Source: Ideonella sp. WA131b (GTDB lineage Bacteria > Pseudomonadota > Gammaproteobacteria > Burkholderiales > Burkholderiaceae_C). From it: DNA of 64,000 nucleotides. Made by a program: the position numbers and the translations under genes. The stretch spans positions 62,001-126,000 of the forward strand of contig JAGTJW010000001.1 in assembly GCA_023657425.1 (NCBI GenBank), written 5' to 3'. Shown in pieces: positions 13,904 through 24,290 of the stretch. How positions within the stretch are numbered: the first letter of the stretch is position 1; each line of letters begins with the position of its first letter. A model generated the notes under the pieces. The model was given only the letters and a program-made list of their open reading frames with translations. It was not told the origin of the DNA and searched no databases.

Positions 13904-15039
13904 TGGTGCCGGATCGAACCAGTGGCGCTCTGTCATCCCTGGTACTCACGCCGGGTGGTTGGGTGCGGGGTGAACTGCGGTGGCACGCAGGCCGGATCGA
14001 AGGGGTTTGGGGTGAGCCCGTCGACGACATGGCGTCTGACGGCGCCGAAGTTGTGCTGCCCGGCTTCGTGGACTTGCATGTCCACGGAGGCGGCGGCGCC
14101 GACGCGATGGACGGCGGCACGGCCATGGCTACGGTGGCCGCCACCCATGCGAAGTTCGGCACCACGTCGTTGCTGGCGACAACTCTGACCGCCCCGCCCG
14201 TCGAGCTGGTACGCGCCCTGACTGATCTTGCGCCCCTGGTCCTGCGGCGTCCAGCGGGCACTGCGCGGGTGCTCGGCGTGCATCTCGAAGGCCCGTTCAT
14301 CAACCCCGGTCGGCTCGGCGCGCAGCCGCCGTTCACGCGCGAGGGCGACGTGAACGAAGTGCAACGCCTGCACGCCATCGCCCCCATCCGCGTCGTCACG
14401 CTTGCGCCGGAGGGCGCGCGCGACCTCGCGATGGTGGCGTCGCTCGTTGCGATGGGCATGCGCGTGCAGATTGGGCACAGCAACGCGACTTTCGAAGACG
14501 TCGAACGCGCGATGGCCGCAGGGGTGGGCGGATTCACACACTTGTTCAACGCGATGAGCCCCTTGCACCACCGCGGCCCCGGCGTTGTGGGCGCAGCGCT
14601 GGCACTGGCGCAGCATGCGGAGATCATTCCCGACCTGGTGCATGTTCACCCTGGCGCCATTCGAGTGGCCCTCCGCGCGATTCCCGGCGTGTACGCCGTT
14701 TCCGACGCCACCGCCGGTGCCGGCATGCCCGATGGCAATTACCGCCTGGGCCCACAGACGGTTTGCAAGTGCCTGGGCGCGATGCGCCTGGCCGATGGCA
14801 CGCTTGCTGGCAGCGCGCTGACCATGGACCAGGCCTTGCGAAACCTGCTCACGGTCGGGCTGTCGCTGCGCGAGGCTTCGGCGCGGCTGGCGACCATTCC
14901 GGCGGGGTATCTCGGGCTGCCCGACCGGGGCGTGATTGCGCCCAGCGCATCGGCCGATCTGGTTGTGCTCGATGCGGCGCGTCGCGTTCGCCGCGTCATC
15001 GTCGAAGGAGAAGACATTGCTGTCCCAAATGAGGCTTGA
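13900..15039 (+). CDS. nagA: N-acetylglucosamine-6-phosphate deacetylase
   Basis: A 379-residue amidohydrolase that converts GlcNAc-6-phosphate to GlcN-6-phosphate and acetate. The metal and catalytic residues are all visible: His60-x-His62 in 'GFVDLHVHGGGG', Glu130 in 'GVHLEGPFINPG', His193 in 'IGHSNAT', His214 in 'FTHLFNAMSPLHHR', and Asp269 in 'AVSDATAGAGMPDG'. Length and motif order are normal for NagA. It is coupled by a 4-base overlap to the kinase gene and itself overlaps the SIS gene downstream. It takes the GlcNAc-6-phosphate from both MurQ and the kinase, so it is the point where the MurNAc and GlcNAc branches meet. Confidence 0.95.
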   Translation: MMVPDRTSGALSSLVLTPGGWVRGELRWHAGRIEGVWGEPVDDMASDGAEVVLPGFVDLHVHGGGGADAMDGGTAMATVAATHAKFGTTSLLATTLTAPPVELVRALTDLAPLVLRRPAGTARVLGVHLEGPFINPGRLGAQPPFTREGDVNEVQRLHAIAPIRVVTLAPEGARDLAMVASLVAMGMRVQIGHSNATFEDVERAMAAGVGGFTHLFNAMSPLHHRGPGVVGAALALAQHAEIIPDLVHVHPGAIRVALRAIPGVYAVSDATAGAGMPDGNYRLGPQTVCKCLGAMRLADGTLAGSALTMDQALRNLLTVGLSLREASARLATIPAGYLGLPDRGVIAPSASADLVVLDAARRVRRVIVEGEDIAVPNEA

Positions 15040-16066
15040 AGCCCTGGAGATTCCGGCTGCCATGGACCGGCTGCTGAAGGCCGACGCGTCGCCGTACGAG
15101 CAATTGGCGCAGTCCTTTCGTGCCGCGCGGCCAAGTCAGTGGTTGACCGTCGCGCGCGGCAGCTCGGACCATGCGGCGTCGCACCTGGCATTTCTGGCGA
15201 TGGTGCGGCTTGGGCTGCCTGTCGCATCGGTGCCGTTGTCGGTATTCACGCAGCATCATGCAAAGTGGACTCTGAGCGCGGCGTGGGCAGTGGCGCTGTC
15301 GCAGTCCGGTCGCAGCCCGGACCTCATACAAACACTGGGTGCGCTGCGCCGAGGCGGTGCGCGCGCCCTGGCGCTGGTCAATGACGAAAGCTCGCCCCTT
15401 GCCGCTGCTGCCGAGTGGGTTTTGCCTTTGCGCGCCGGACACGAACGCTCGGTTGCCGCGACCAAGAGCTTTGTCGCCCAACTGGTTTGCGGTGTGCGCC
15501 TGGTGGCAACCCTCTCGGCCGACACCGTGCTGTCTGGCGCGCTCGCTGAGCTGCCAACCGCACTCGAACGTGCGCAGAGCTGCGATTGGACGGCCGTGAT
15601 CCCGCACTTGCAAAGCAGGGGCCGCGCCGGTGGCCTCTACGTCCTGGGCCGCGGCACCGGTCTGGCGCTCGCGCACGAGATTGCACTGAAGTTCAAGGAG
15701 GTCTGCGGACTGCAAGCCGAAGCTCATTCGGCGGCCGAGGTTCGCCACGGTCCGATGGCGCTGGTAGAGCTTGGCTACCCGGTGCTCGTCCTTGCGCCGC
15801 GCGGTCCGGCGCAGGCTGGACTGTTCGAGCTGGCTGCCGACTTGCGCCAGCGCGGGGCCTGCGTGATGTTGGTGGCACCTGCGACAAGCGCAGGATCTGC
15901 AGGTGCGGTGGCATGCGAACTGCCGCTCGAGGTTGGCGCGCACGACGTGTTGGACACCTTGACTCTGGCGCAGAGCGCCTACTTGATGATCGAGGCGCTG
16001 GCCCGCGCGCGCGGCCTCGACCCTGACCAGCCGCAACACTTGAGCAAGGTCACATGCACGCTCTGA
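15017..16066 (+). CDS. GlmS-like SIS-domain glucosamine-6-phosphate deaminase/isomerase
   Basis: About 349 residues with two SIS domains and no glutaminase domain, like the isomerase half of GlmS. Motifs include 'LTVARGSSDHAASHLAF', 'ALSQSGRSPDLIQTL', 'RSVAATKSFVAQL', 'ALAHEIALKFKEVCGL' and 'EAHSAAEVRHGPMAL'. Such stand-alone proteins (NagB-II/AgaS group) deaminate GlcN-6-phosphate to fructose-6-phosphate and ammonia. No classical NagB is present in the locus, so this fills the final step. I prefer the TTG at 15017, with AAGGAG six bases upstream (15005-15010); the ATG at 15029 lies 18 bases from that site. The gene overlaps nagA upstream and GH84 downstream, so the three are tightly coupled. 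Confidence 0.85.
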   Translation: MLSQMRLEALEIPAAMDRLLKADASPYEQLAQSFRAARPSQWLTVARGSSDHAASHLAFLAMVRLGLPVASVPLSVFTQHHAKWTLSAAWAVALSQSGRSPDLIQTLGALRRGGARALALVNDESSPLAAAAEWVLPLRAGHERSVAATKSFVAQLVCGVRLVATLSADTVLSGALAELPTALERAQSCDWTAVIPHLQSRGRAGGLYVLGRGTGLALAHEIALKFKEVCGLQAEAHSAAEVRHGPMALVELGYPVLVLAPRGPAQAGLFELAADLRQRGACVMLVAPATSAGSAGAVACELPLEVGAHDVLDTLTLAQSAYLMIEALARARGLDPDQPQHLSKVTCTL

Positions 16067-17175
16067 GCACACCCACTCCACCCGAGCGGCTGGTTGAGCA
16101 GCCGTCAACGGAGACCGTGGATCTGGGGATCGTAGAAGGCTACTTCGGCCGGCCTTGGTCATGGGCCGAGCGGGAGGCGACGATGGTGTTCCTCGCCGGT
16201 GCAGGCTATCGATTCTTTCTCTATGCACCCAAAGCCGATGTCCATTTGCGCCGCCGCTGGCGCGAACCCCACCCGGATGCCGAGCTTTCGGCCCTGAGGC
16301 GCTTCGCCGAAAGCTGCCACGCCCACGGCGTACGTTTCGGCGTTGGCTTGAGCCCGTTCGAGGCCTGGCGCGACTTTGGATCTGAGACCCGGCAGGCCTT
16401 GGCCTCGCGGCTGCGCGAACTCGACGCGCTCGGACTTGATCTGCTGGCGCTGCTCTTCGACGACATGCGGGGTGACAGCCCTGAGCTGGCGGTGCGCCAA
16501 GCCGAGATGGTTGGTTTCGCAGCGGCGCACACGCATGCAACCCAAGTGTGGATGTGCCCGACCTACTACGCCGACGCCCCTGTGCTCGACCTCGTCTTCG
16601 GCGCTCGCCCGGCCAACTACCTGGCCACGCTTGGCCGCCGACTCGACCCTGCGATTGGGGTGTTCTGGACTGGCGAGGAGGTTTGTTCCCGAGAATTCAG
16701 TCGATCGCACCTGGAGCGCATTGCCAGCGAGCTTCGCCGCCGTCCTGTGCTGTGGGACAACTACCCTGTCAATGATGGGGAGCGTATGTCACGCCACTTG
16801 CACTTGCGCGGCTTCACCGGGCGCAACGTACTGGCCGCCGATCTCATCGCTGCACACGCCATCAATCCGGCACTCCAACCCGTACTGACGCGTGTGCCTG
16901 CGCTCACGCTGGCCGCACAGCGACGCCTGGGGCCCCGATACAGCTATGGTGAGGCCACCCGCGAAGCCCTGGTCCAGGTCCTCGGCGAACGGCTGGGCCA
17001 CCGGGTCGCTGAAGACCTGTTGGCCTTGCAGGATGTTGGTCTCGATCGCCTCGGCGGACGCAGGGCAGCACTGCGCGAACGGTATGCGGCGCAGTCGCAC
17101 CCCGGCGCACGCGAAATCACCAACTGGCTCGACGGCACCTACGCTATGGGTGCTGAAGAGGTGCAAACGCAGTAG
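16054..17175 (+). CDS. GH84-type beta-N-acetylglucosaminidase, predicted cytoplasmic
   Basis: A 373-residue glycoside hydrolase family 84 protein. The barrel opens with 'DLGIVEGYFGRPWSWAERE' (residues 23-41), continues 'FFLYAPKADVHLRRRWREP', and has the paired catalytic aspartates at 136-137 in 'LALLFDDMRGD', followed by 'VWMCPTYYAD', 'IGVFWTGEEV' and 'PVLWDNYPVND'. The family uses substrate-assisted catalysis to remove terminal beta-GlcNAc. Bacterial members are commonly exported and larger; here there is no signal peptide and only the catalytic barrel plus a short tail. In this operon it would split GlcNAc from imported GlcNAc-MurNAc or chitobiose-like sugars inside the cell, replacing NagZ. 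It overlaps the SIS gene by 13 bases. Confidence 0.85.
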   Translation: MHALSTPTPPERLVEQPSTETVDLGIVEGYFGRPWSWAEREATMVFLAGAGYRFFLYAPKADVHLRRRWREPHPDAELSALRRFAESCHAHGVRFGVGLSPFEAWRDFGSETRQALASRLRELDALGLDLLALLFDDMRGDSPELAVRQAEMVGFAAAHTHATQVWMCPTYYADAPVLDLVFGARPANYLATLGRRLDPAIGVFWTGEEVCSREFSRSHLERIASELRRRPVLWDNYPVNDGERMSRHLHLRGFTGRNVLAADLIAAHAINPALQPVLTRVPALTLAAQRRLGPRYSYGEATREALVQVLGERLGHRVAEDLLALQDVGLDRLGGRRAALRERYAAQSHPGAREITNWLDGTYAMGAEEVQTQ

Positions 17176-17230
17176 CGGGCGCCGAGCCAGACTCAAGCGA
17201 GCCTTCTCTTAGGATCGCCCCCAAAACTTT

Positions 17231-17250
17231 GGCCGGTATTGCAACCGGCC
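17231..17250. repeat. Perfect 7-bp stem-loop between GH84 and namZ
   Basis: GGCCGGT (17231-17237) and ACCGGCC (17244-17250) enclose a six-base loop. It lies in the only sizeable gap (91 bases) of the operon, 16 bases before the namZ start. No T-run follows, so it is more likely an mRNA-stability or translation-modulating hairpin than a terminator. It could lower or uncouple namZ expression relative to the upstream genes. Confidence 0.45.
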
Positions 17251-17266
17251 GCTGACGGAGACGAGA

Positions 17267-18469
17267 ATGAAGTTTGGCATTGATCGCCTACTTGAAGACC
17301 AGAACCTGCTCGCGCTTCTGAAAGGCCGCCGCATCGGTCTTGTGGCGCATCCAGCCAGTGTCACCCTCGACCTGACCCACTCGCTTGATGCGCTGATCTC
17401 GGCCGGTCTGCGTGTGACGGCTGCGTTTGGACCGCAGCATGGATTGCGTGGCGACAAACAAGACAACATGGTCGAGAGCACCGACTTTTCCGATCCGGTG
17501 CACGGTATACCTGTCTTCAGTTTGTACGGGGAGGTTCGGCGGCCAAGCTTGCAGATGATGGATACGGTCGATCACCTGTTGGTGGACTTGCAGGATGTGG
17601 GTTGCCGCATCTATACCTTCATCACCACACTGCTCTACCTGCTGGAGGAAGCGGCACGCTACGGCAAGACGGTGTGGGTGCTCGATCGCCCAAACCCCGC
17701 GGGTCGCCCTGTAGAAGGTTTGACCTTGCGACCGGGCTGGGAAAGTTTTGTCGGTGCAGCACCTATGCCCATGCGACATGGGATGACGCTGGGTGAGATG
17801 GGGAACTGGTTTATCGAGCACTTTGGTCTCGATGTTGACTATCGCGTCATCGAAATCGAAAACTGGCAGTTCGATCAGGGACCTGGTTTCGGTTGGCCGC
17901 TTGGCGAACGTGTCTGGATCAACCCGAGCCCAAATGCGCAGAATCTGCCGATGGCGCGCGCCTATGCCGGAACGGTGATGTTGGAGGGCTGCACGCTCTC
18001 AGAGGGCAGAGGGACAACTCGGCCATTAGAGCTCTTCGGGGCTCCGGACATCCCTGCACGCTCGCTGCTACTGGAGATGCGTCGCCTGGCGCCCCAGTGG
18101 CTGGAGGGCTGCTATTTGCGCGAGTGCTGGTTCGAGCCCACATTCCAAAAGCATGCGCATAAGCTCTGCCACGGCGTGCAGATCCATCCAGAAGGCCCTC
18201 CTTACTGCCACGCAGCATTCCGACCGTGGAGGCTGCAGGCCTTGGCGTTCAAGGCGCTTCGCCGCCTTGAGCCGGGTTACCCGCTTTGGCGCGACTTTCC
18301 GTACGAGTACGCATTCGGCAAGCTGGCCATTGACGTGATTAACGGCTCGCCGCTCCTGCGGGAATGGGTCGACGAAGCAGCCGGCGAACCGGGCGACCTT
18401 GAGCAGTTGGCTGTGAACGACGAAAGTGCGTGGCTCGAGGAGCGACGGGCCCATCTCTTGTATGGGTGA
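17267..18469 (+). CDS. namZ: NamZ-type exo-beta-N-acetylmuramidase (DUF1343), predicted cytoplasmic
   Basis: A 400-residue DUF1343 (YbbC) protein with GGAG six bases before ATG 17267. Family motifs are plentiful: 'RIGLVAHPASV', 'VTAAFGPQHGLRGDKQDNM', 'GIPVFSLYGEVRRPS', 'HLLVDLQDVGCRIYTFI', 'VWVLDRPNPAGR', 'GMTLGEMGNWF', 'WINPSPNAQNLPMA', 'TVMLEGCTLSEGRGTTRPLELFGAP' (in parts) and a late 'HAHKLCHGVQIH'. Characterised NamZ proteins (Bacillus, Tannerella) cleave MurNAc from the non-reducing end of peptidoglycan fragments. This one has no signal peptide, unlike exported versions, so it probably acts on imported MurNAc-GlcNAc. It closes the operon and supplies MurNAc for the kinase and MurQ. Confidence 0.9.
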   Translation: MKFGIDRLLEDQNLLALLKGRRIGLVAHPASVTLDLTHSLDALISAGLRVTAAFGPQHGLRGDKQDNMVESTDFSDPVHGIPVFSLYGEVRRPSLQMMDTVDHLLVDLQDVGCRIYTFITTLLYLLEEAARYGKTVWVLDRPNPAGRPVEGLTLRPGWESFVGAAPMPMRHGMTLGEMGNWFIEHFGLDVDYRVIEIENWQFDQGPGFGWPLGERVWINPSPNAQNLPMARAYAGTVMLEGCTLSEGRGTTRPLELFGAPDIPARSLLLEMRRLAPQWLEGCYLRECWFEPTFQKHAHKLCHGVQIHPEGPPYCHAAFRPWRLQALAFKALRRLEPGYPLWRDFPYEYAFGKLAIDVINGSPLLREWVDEAAGEPGDLEQLAVNDESAWLEERRAHLLYG

Positions 18470-18506
18470 GCGCCTCCGTGCGCATGCGCGTGTTCCATCA
18501 TGCCAA

Positions 18507-18905
18507 CTAGTGTAGTGTTGCGTTCTGTTTGGAACTTAAGCGCGCATTGGCCCGAATTACCTTCTGCAGGATGTCGGCGGCGCTCTTGGTCCAGATGAAC
18601 GGCTTTGGCTTGGTGTTGTGATGGGCGACGTGCTTTTCAATGGCAGTGATCAACTCGGGCACGCTCGTGAACACGCCACGGCGCAGCCGATTGACTGTGA
18701 TGTCCCGGAAGAATCGCTCCACCATGTTCAGCCACGACGCTGAGGTCGGCGTGAAATGCATGTTGAAGCGTGGGCGCTTGGCCAGCCATTCCTGCACCGC
18801 AGGGTGCTTGTGCGTGGCGTAGTTGTCGGCGATCAAGTGCAGCGTTTTGTCCTTGGGCGTTTCACGATCGATCTTGCGCAGGAACTTCAGCCACTCTGCG
18901 TGCAC
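18507..18905 (-). pseudogene. C-terminal fragment of an IS630-family transposase
   Basis: The last 132 codons of a DDE transposase distinct from the intact one at 5335-6390. Asp27 in 'LIADNYATHKHP' and Glu63 in 'SWLNMVERFFRD' are the second and third catalytic residues, with the normal 35-36 residue spacing. The helix-turn-helix half and the first Asp are missing upstream of about 18905. The downstream end, with TAGTGTAGTG at 18510-18519, may be one element terminus. It separates the amino-sugar locus from tRNA-Ser and serS and shows that both ends of that locus have been IS targets. Confidence 0.8.
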
Positions 18906-18937
18906 CTCGGCCCCAGACCGCAGTCAGGAGCCCATAA

Positions 18938-18965
18938 CGCAAAGCCCCGCGTGGTGCGGGGCTCT
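18938..18965 (-). terminator. Rho-independent terminator of tRNA-Ser
   Basis: On the minus strand AGCCCCGC (complement of 18956-18963), an ACCA-type loop and GCGGGGCT (complement of 18943-18950) form a perfect 8-bp GC stem followed by TTGCGTT. It lies about 45 bases after the 3' end of the tRNA on the same strand, the expected place for its terminator. The T tract is short but the stem is strong. Confidence 0.7.
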
Positions 18966-19008
18966 GGGCGGCTTCGAAGCCTGCTGAGCAGGTTCGAAGG
19001 TCTTGTAG

Positions 19009-19100
<92 letters not shown>

Positions 19101-19179
19101 GGTCATGCGTGGTCTGGCCTTGCGCGAAGCTTGGGATTCTATGCGGAACCCATGCGCGCTCCGGCGGCCGTTCACCCGT

Positions 19180-21568
<2,389 letters not shown>

Positions 21569-21570
21569 GG

Positions 21571-22047
21571 CTACAGCACCCCCAGCAGCTTGACGTCGAA
21601 GCGCACGGCCTGGCCGGCCAGCGGATGGTTGAAGTCGAACAGCAACCAGCCCTCGCCGACCTCGCGCACCACGCCGGCGTAGCGGCCCTGGCCCTCGGGC
21701 GTCGGGAACTCCACCACGTCACCCACGGCGTACTCGGTGTCGCGCTCGCCCAGTTCATGCAGCAGCGACAGCCTCACGCGCTGCAAAAGCTCAGGGTTGC
21801 GTTCGCCGAAAGCGGCGCCGGGCGGCAGCTCGATGCGCGCCTCGGCGCCCTCTTCCAGACCCAGCAGACACTGCTCGATGGCCGGCGCGAGCTGGCCCGT
21901 GCCGAGCGACAGCGTGGCGGGCTTGTCGGCAAAGGTGTCCACCACCGCGCCGCCGTCAGGGCCAGCAAGGCGGTAGTGCAGCGTCAGGAACGAACCGGGC
22001 TGGACACGCGGGGTTTCAGGGTTCGGCACGGCGGCGTCGGTGGGCAC
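21571..22047 (-). CDS. slpA: SlpA-type FKBP peptidyl-prolyl isomerase
   Basis: An FKBP-domain isomerase of the SlpA/SlyD type: '[22 protein letters not shown]', '[22 protein letters not shown]', '[21 protein letters not shown]', an inserted chaperone flap (about residues 85-130), and '[22 protein letters not shown]'. It would assist proline isomerisation in the cytoplasm. It is the first gene of the slpA-ispH pair. The start is uncertain because no strong ribosome site is visible: GTG codons at 22071, 22047 and 22029 are possible, and an ATG at 22137 would overlap the divergent radC start. I chose 22047 because relatives begin about 15-20 residues before 'GSFLTLHY'. Confidence 0.85.
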   Translation of the reverse strand: MPTDAAVPNPETPRVQPGSFLTLHYRLAGPDGGAVVDTFADKPATLSLGTGQLAPAIEQCLLGLEEGAEARIELPPGAAFGERNPELLQRVRLSLLHELGERDTEYAVGDVVEFPTPEGQGRYAGVVREVGEGWLLFDFNHPLAGQAVRFDVKLLGVL

Positions 22048-22135
22048 TCGGGGGCGCCCGTCAGAGGGCACTTTCGGGGAGGTCGTCTGGGGCGAAGTCC
22101 CTTGCGTAGACTGCCGGACGATTCTAAGTCGCCCC

Positions 22136-22807
22136 ATGAAGCATCTGCCCACCGACCAGCGCCCGCGCGAGAAGCTGCTGGCCCGCGGCCCTGCCGCGCT
22201 GGCCGACGCCGAACTGCTGGCGCTGCTGCTGCGCACCGGCACCGCCGGCGCCGGGGTGCTCACCGTCGCGCAGCAGGTGATCGATCGCTGCGATGGCTTT
22301 GCCGGCCTGCTCCAGCCCGAGGCCCGTGCCTCGCTGGCCGGCGTGCGCGGTTTGGGTCCAGCCAAGCAGGCCGAACTGCTGGCGGTGGCCGAGATCGCGC
22401 GCCGCGCCGTCGCGCAGCCGCTGCGCGAGCGCCCGGTGTTCGACAACCCGCAGCGCGTGAAGGACTACCTTGCGCTGCAGCTCGACGGCCATGGCCAAGA
22501 GCACTTCGGCGTGATGTTCCTCGACGCCCAGCACCGGCTCATCCGCTTCGACATCCTGTTCAGCGGCACGCTCTCACAAACCAGCGTCTACCCGCGCGAG
22601 GTGGTGCGGATGGCGCTGCGCCACAACGCCGCGGCCGTGGTGCTGGCGCACAACCACCCCAGCGGAGTGGCCGAGCCCTCGCGGGCCGACGAGTTCCTCA
22701 CCCAGAGCCTGACGAGCGCGCTCAAGCTCGTGGACGTGCGCGTGCTCGACCACATCGTCGTTGGCCGCGGGCAGACCGTGTCGCTGGCCGAACGCGGGCT
22801 GCTGTGA
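22136..22807 (+). CDS. radC: RadC-family JAMM-domain protein
   Basis: A 223-residue RadC protein from ATG 22136 ('[17 protein letters not shown]'). The first half has a helix-hairpin-helix-like segment '[17 protein letters not shown]'. The second half is the JAB1/MPN-like metal domain with the motif '[18 protein letters not shown]' and '[20 protein letters not shown]'. Despite its name, a role in recombination repair is not established for chromosomal RadC. It is transcribed away from slpA-ispH and its stop overlaps the start of the Smr gene as GTGA (22804-22807). Confidence 0.93.
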   Translation: MKHLPTDQRPREKLLARGPAALADAELLALLLRTGTAGAGVLTVAQQVIDRCDGFAGLLQPEARASLAGVRGLGPAKQAELLAVAEIARRAVAQPLRERPVFDNPQRVKDYLALQLDGHGQEHFGVMFLDAQHRLIRFDILFSGTLSQTSVYPREVVRMALRHNAAAVVLAHNHPSGVAEPSRADEFLTQSLTSALKLVDVRVLDHIVVGRGQTVSLAERGLL

Positions 22808-23448
22808 GCCCGCGCGCCCGCTCCTTGGCCGACCTGGCCGGCCTGCGCGACGCGCTCGCCGAGCGCCTTCGCCAGCAGCGCGAGGCCGCCGCCACGGCGC
22901 TGGCGGCACAGCGCGCGGCCGAACGTACCCGCCGGCTGTTTGCTGATGCCGTCGGGCCCGTGACGCCGCTGCCGCCACACGGCCTGGCGGGCTCGGCGCT
23001 GCAGGCGGAACGCCCCGAGCCGCTGCCGCGCCAGCGCGAGGCCGACGAGCGGCGCGCGCTGGCCGAGGCGATGTCCGACGAGGTCGATATCGAGAGCCTG
23101 CTGCTCACCGACGATGGCCTGAGCTTCCGCCGCGAGGGCGTGGGCCAGGAGGTCGTCAACTGGCTGCGCCGCGGCCGCTGGGCCATCCAGGGCGAGCTGG
23201 ATCTGCACGGGCTGCGCCGGGACGAGGCGCGCGATGCGCTGTCGCTGTTCCTGCGCGACAGCCGCCAACGAGGCCGGCGTTGTCTGCGCGTGGTGCACGG
23301 CAAGGGCCACGGCTCGCCCGGCCGCCTGCCCGTGCTCAAGGTCAAGGTGCAGCGCTGGCTGTGCCAGAGCGCCGAGGTCTTGGCGTTCACGCAGGCCAGC
23401 GCGCCGCAAGGTGGGGCGGGTGCGCTGATCGTGCTGCTGAAGGGCTGA
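22804..23448 (+). CDS. Smr-domain protein, probable endonuclease
   Basis: About 214 residues starting with GTG 22804, which overlaps the radC stop. The N-terminal 110 residues are a charged helical region with many Ala and Arg. The C-terminal part is a small MutS-related (Smr) domain: '[21 protein letters not shown]' (the LDLHG motif), '[22 protein letters not shown]' (the HGKG motif) and a closing '[12 protein letters not shown]'. Stand-alone Smr proteins have been linked to nicking endonuclease activity and to rescue of collided ribosomes. The gene overlap implies co-expression with RadC; a shared function is not shown. Confidence 0.88.
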   Translation: MSPRARSLADLAGLRDALAERLRQQREAAATALAAQRAAERTRRLFADAVGPVTPLPPHGLAGSALQAERPEPLPRQREADERRALAEAMSDEVDIESLLLTDDGLSFRREGVGQEVVNWLRRGRWAIQGELDLHGLRRDEARDALSLFLRDSRQRGRRCLRVVHGKGHGSPGRLPVLKVKVQRWLCQSAEVLAFTQASAPQGGAGALIVLLKG

Positions 23449-23495
23449 CGCCACGGTCGGGCCGGCCTTGGCAGCCGGTTCGCCGGGGGCACCGC

Positions 23496-24290
23496 TCAAG
23501 GCGCAACCAGACGCTGCGCCACCTGCAGCAGCGCCAGCGCCGGCGGCGTGCCGGGCAGCAGCTCCAGCAGCAGCTGGCGCCGCAACACGGCCTCGCGCAC
23601 GGCGGGATCGGCCGGCACTTCCCCGACCAGGTCGAGACGCACCGGGCTGTCCAGCGTGGGGTTGACGTACCGGTCCACCACCTGCTGCAGCTGCTGACGC
23701 ACGGCGCGGGCCTCGCCGCCGCGGCGCACCTGGTTGACGAGCAGGCGGATCTGCCGCCTCCCCTGCGTGGTGGCCAGCACCTTGATGGTGGCGTAGGCGT
23801 CGGTCAGCGACGTCGGCTCGGGCGTGGCCACCACCAGCACCTGGCCCGCGAGGCTGACGGTGTAGAGCACGACCTCGGAGATGCCGGCGCCGGTGTCCAG
23901 CAGCACATGATCGAAGCGCGGCGCGACTTCGTCGATCACCTGCTGCAGCTTCTCGCGCACCTCCGGCGTCATGCGCGAGTACTCGACCATGCCCGAGCCC
24001 GCCAGCAGCACATGAAAGCCGCCGGGCGCCGGCAACACGGCCTGCGGGAGCGAGGCCTTGCCGGTGAACACGTCGTGCAAGGTGATCTTCGGGAACAGGT
24101 TCAGCACCACGTCCAGATTGGCAAGGCCAAGGTCGGCGTCGAGCACCAGCACCCTGCGACCATGTCGCGCCAACGCGGCAGCAAGGTTGGCCGTCAAGAA
24201 AGTCTTGCCGACGCCGCCCTTTCCGCTGGTGACAGCCATGATGTGGGACCCGGGCGCGGGAAGGGCCGCGGGTGGAGAAGCGCTGGTCAT
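23496..24290 (-). CDS. MinD/ParA-family ATPase, FlhG-like
   Basis: About 264 residues from ATG 24290. The deviant Walker A 'MAVTSGKGGVGKTFLTANLAAALA' and 'VLVLDADLGLANLDVVLNL' are those of MinD/FlhG proteins; 'HVLLDTGAGISEVVLYTVSLAGQVLVVATPEPTSLTDAYATIK' (in parts) closes the nucleotide site. FlhG (FleN, YlxH) limits flagellar number or places flagella at the pole. Unlike usual flhF-flhG loci, this gene is paired with a diguanylate cyclase gene whose stop overlaps its start (24287-24290), and chemotaxis genes are transcribed away on the other side. A MinD-like role in another polar structure remains possible. Confidence 0.8.
   Translation of the reverse strand: MTSASPPAALPAPGSHIMAVTSGKGGVGKTFLTANLAAALARHGRRVLVLDADLGLANLDVVLNLFPKITLHDVFTGKASLPQAVLPAPGGFHVLLAGSGMVEYSRMTPEVREKLQQVIDEVAPRFDHVLLDTGAGISEVVLYTVSLAGQVLVVATPEPTSLTDAYATIKVLATTQGRRQIRLLVNQVRRGGEARAVRQQLQQVVDRYVNPTLDSPVRLDLVGEVPADPAVREAVLRRQLLLELLPGTPPALALLQVAQRLVAP

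Noticed and set aside
16054..17175. GH84 protein as an O-GlcNAcase acting on proteins
   Set aside because: The catalytic fold would allow it, but the gene overlaps the amino-sugar catabolic operon and no O-GlcNAc transferase is present in the window.
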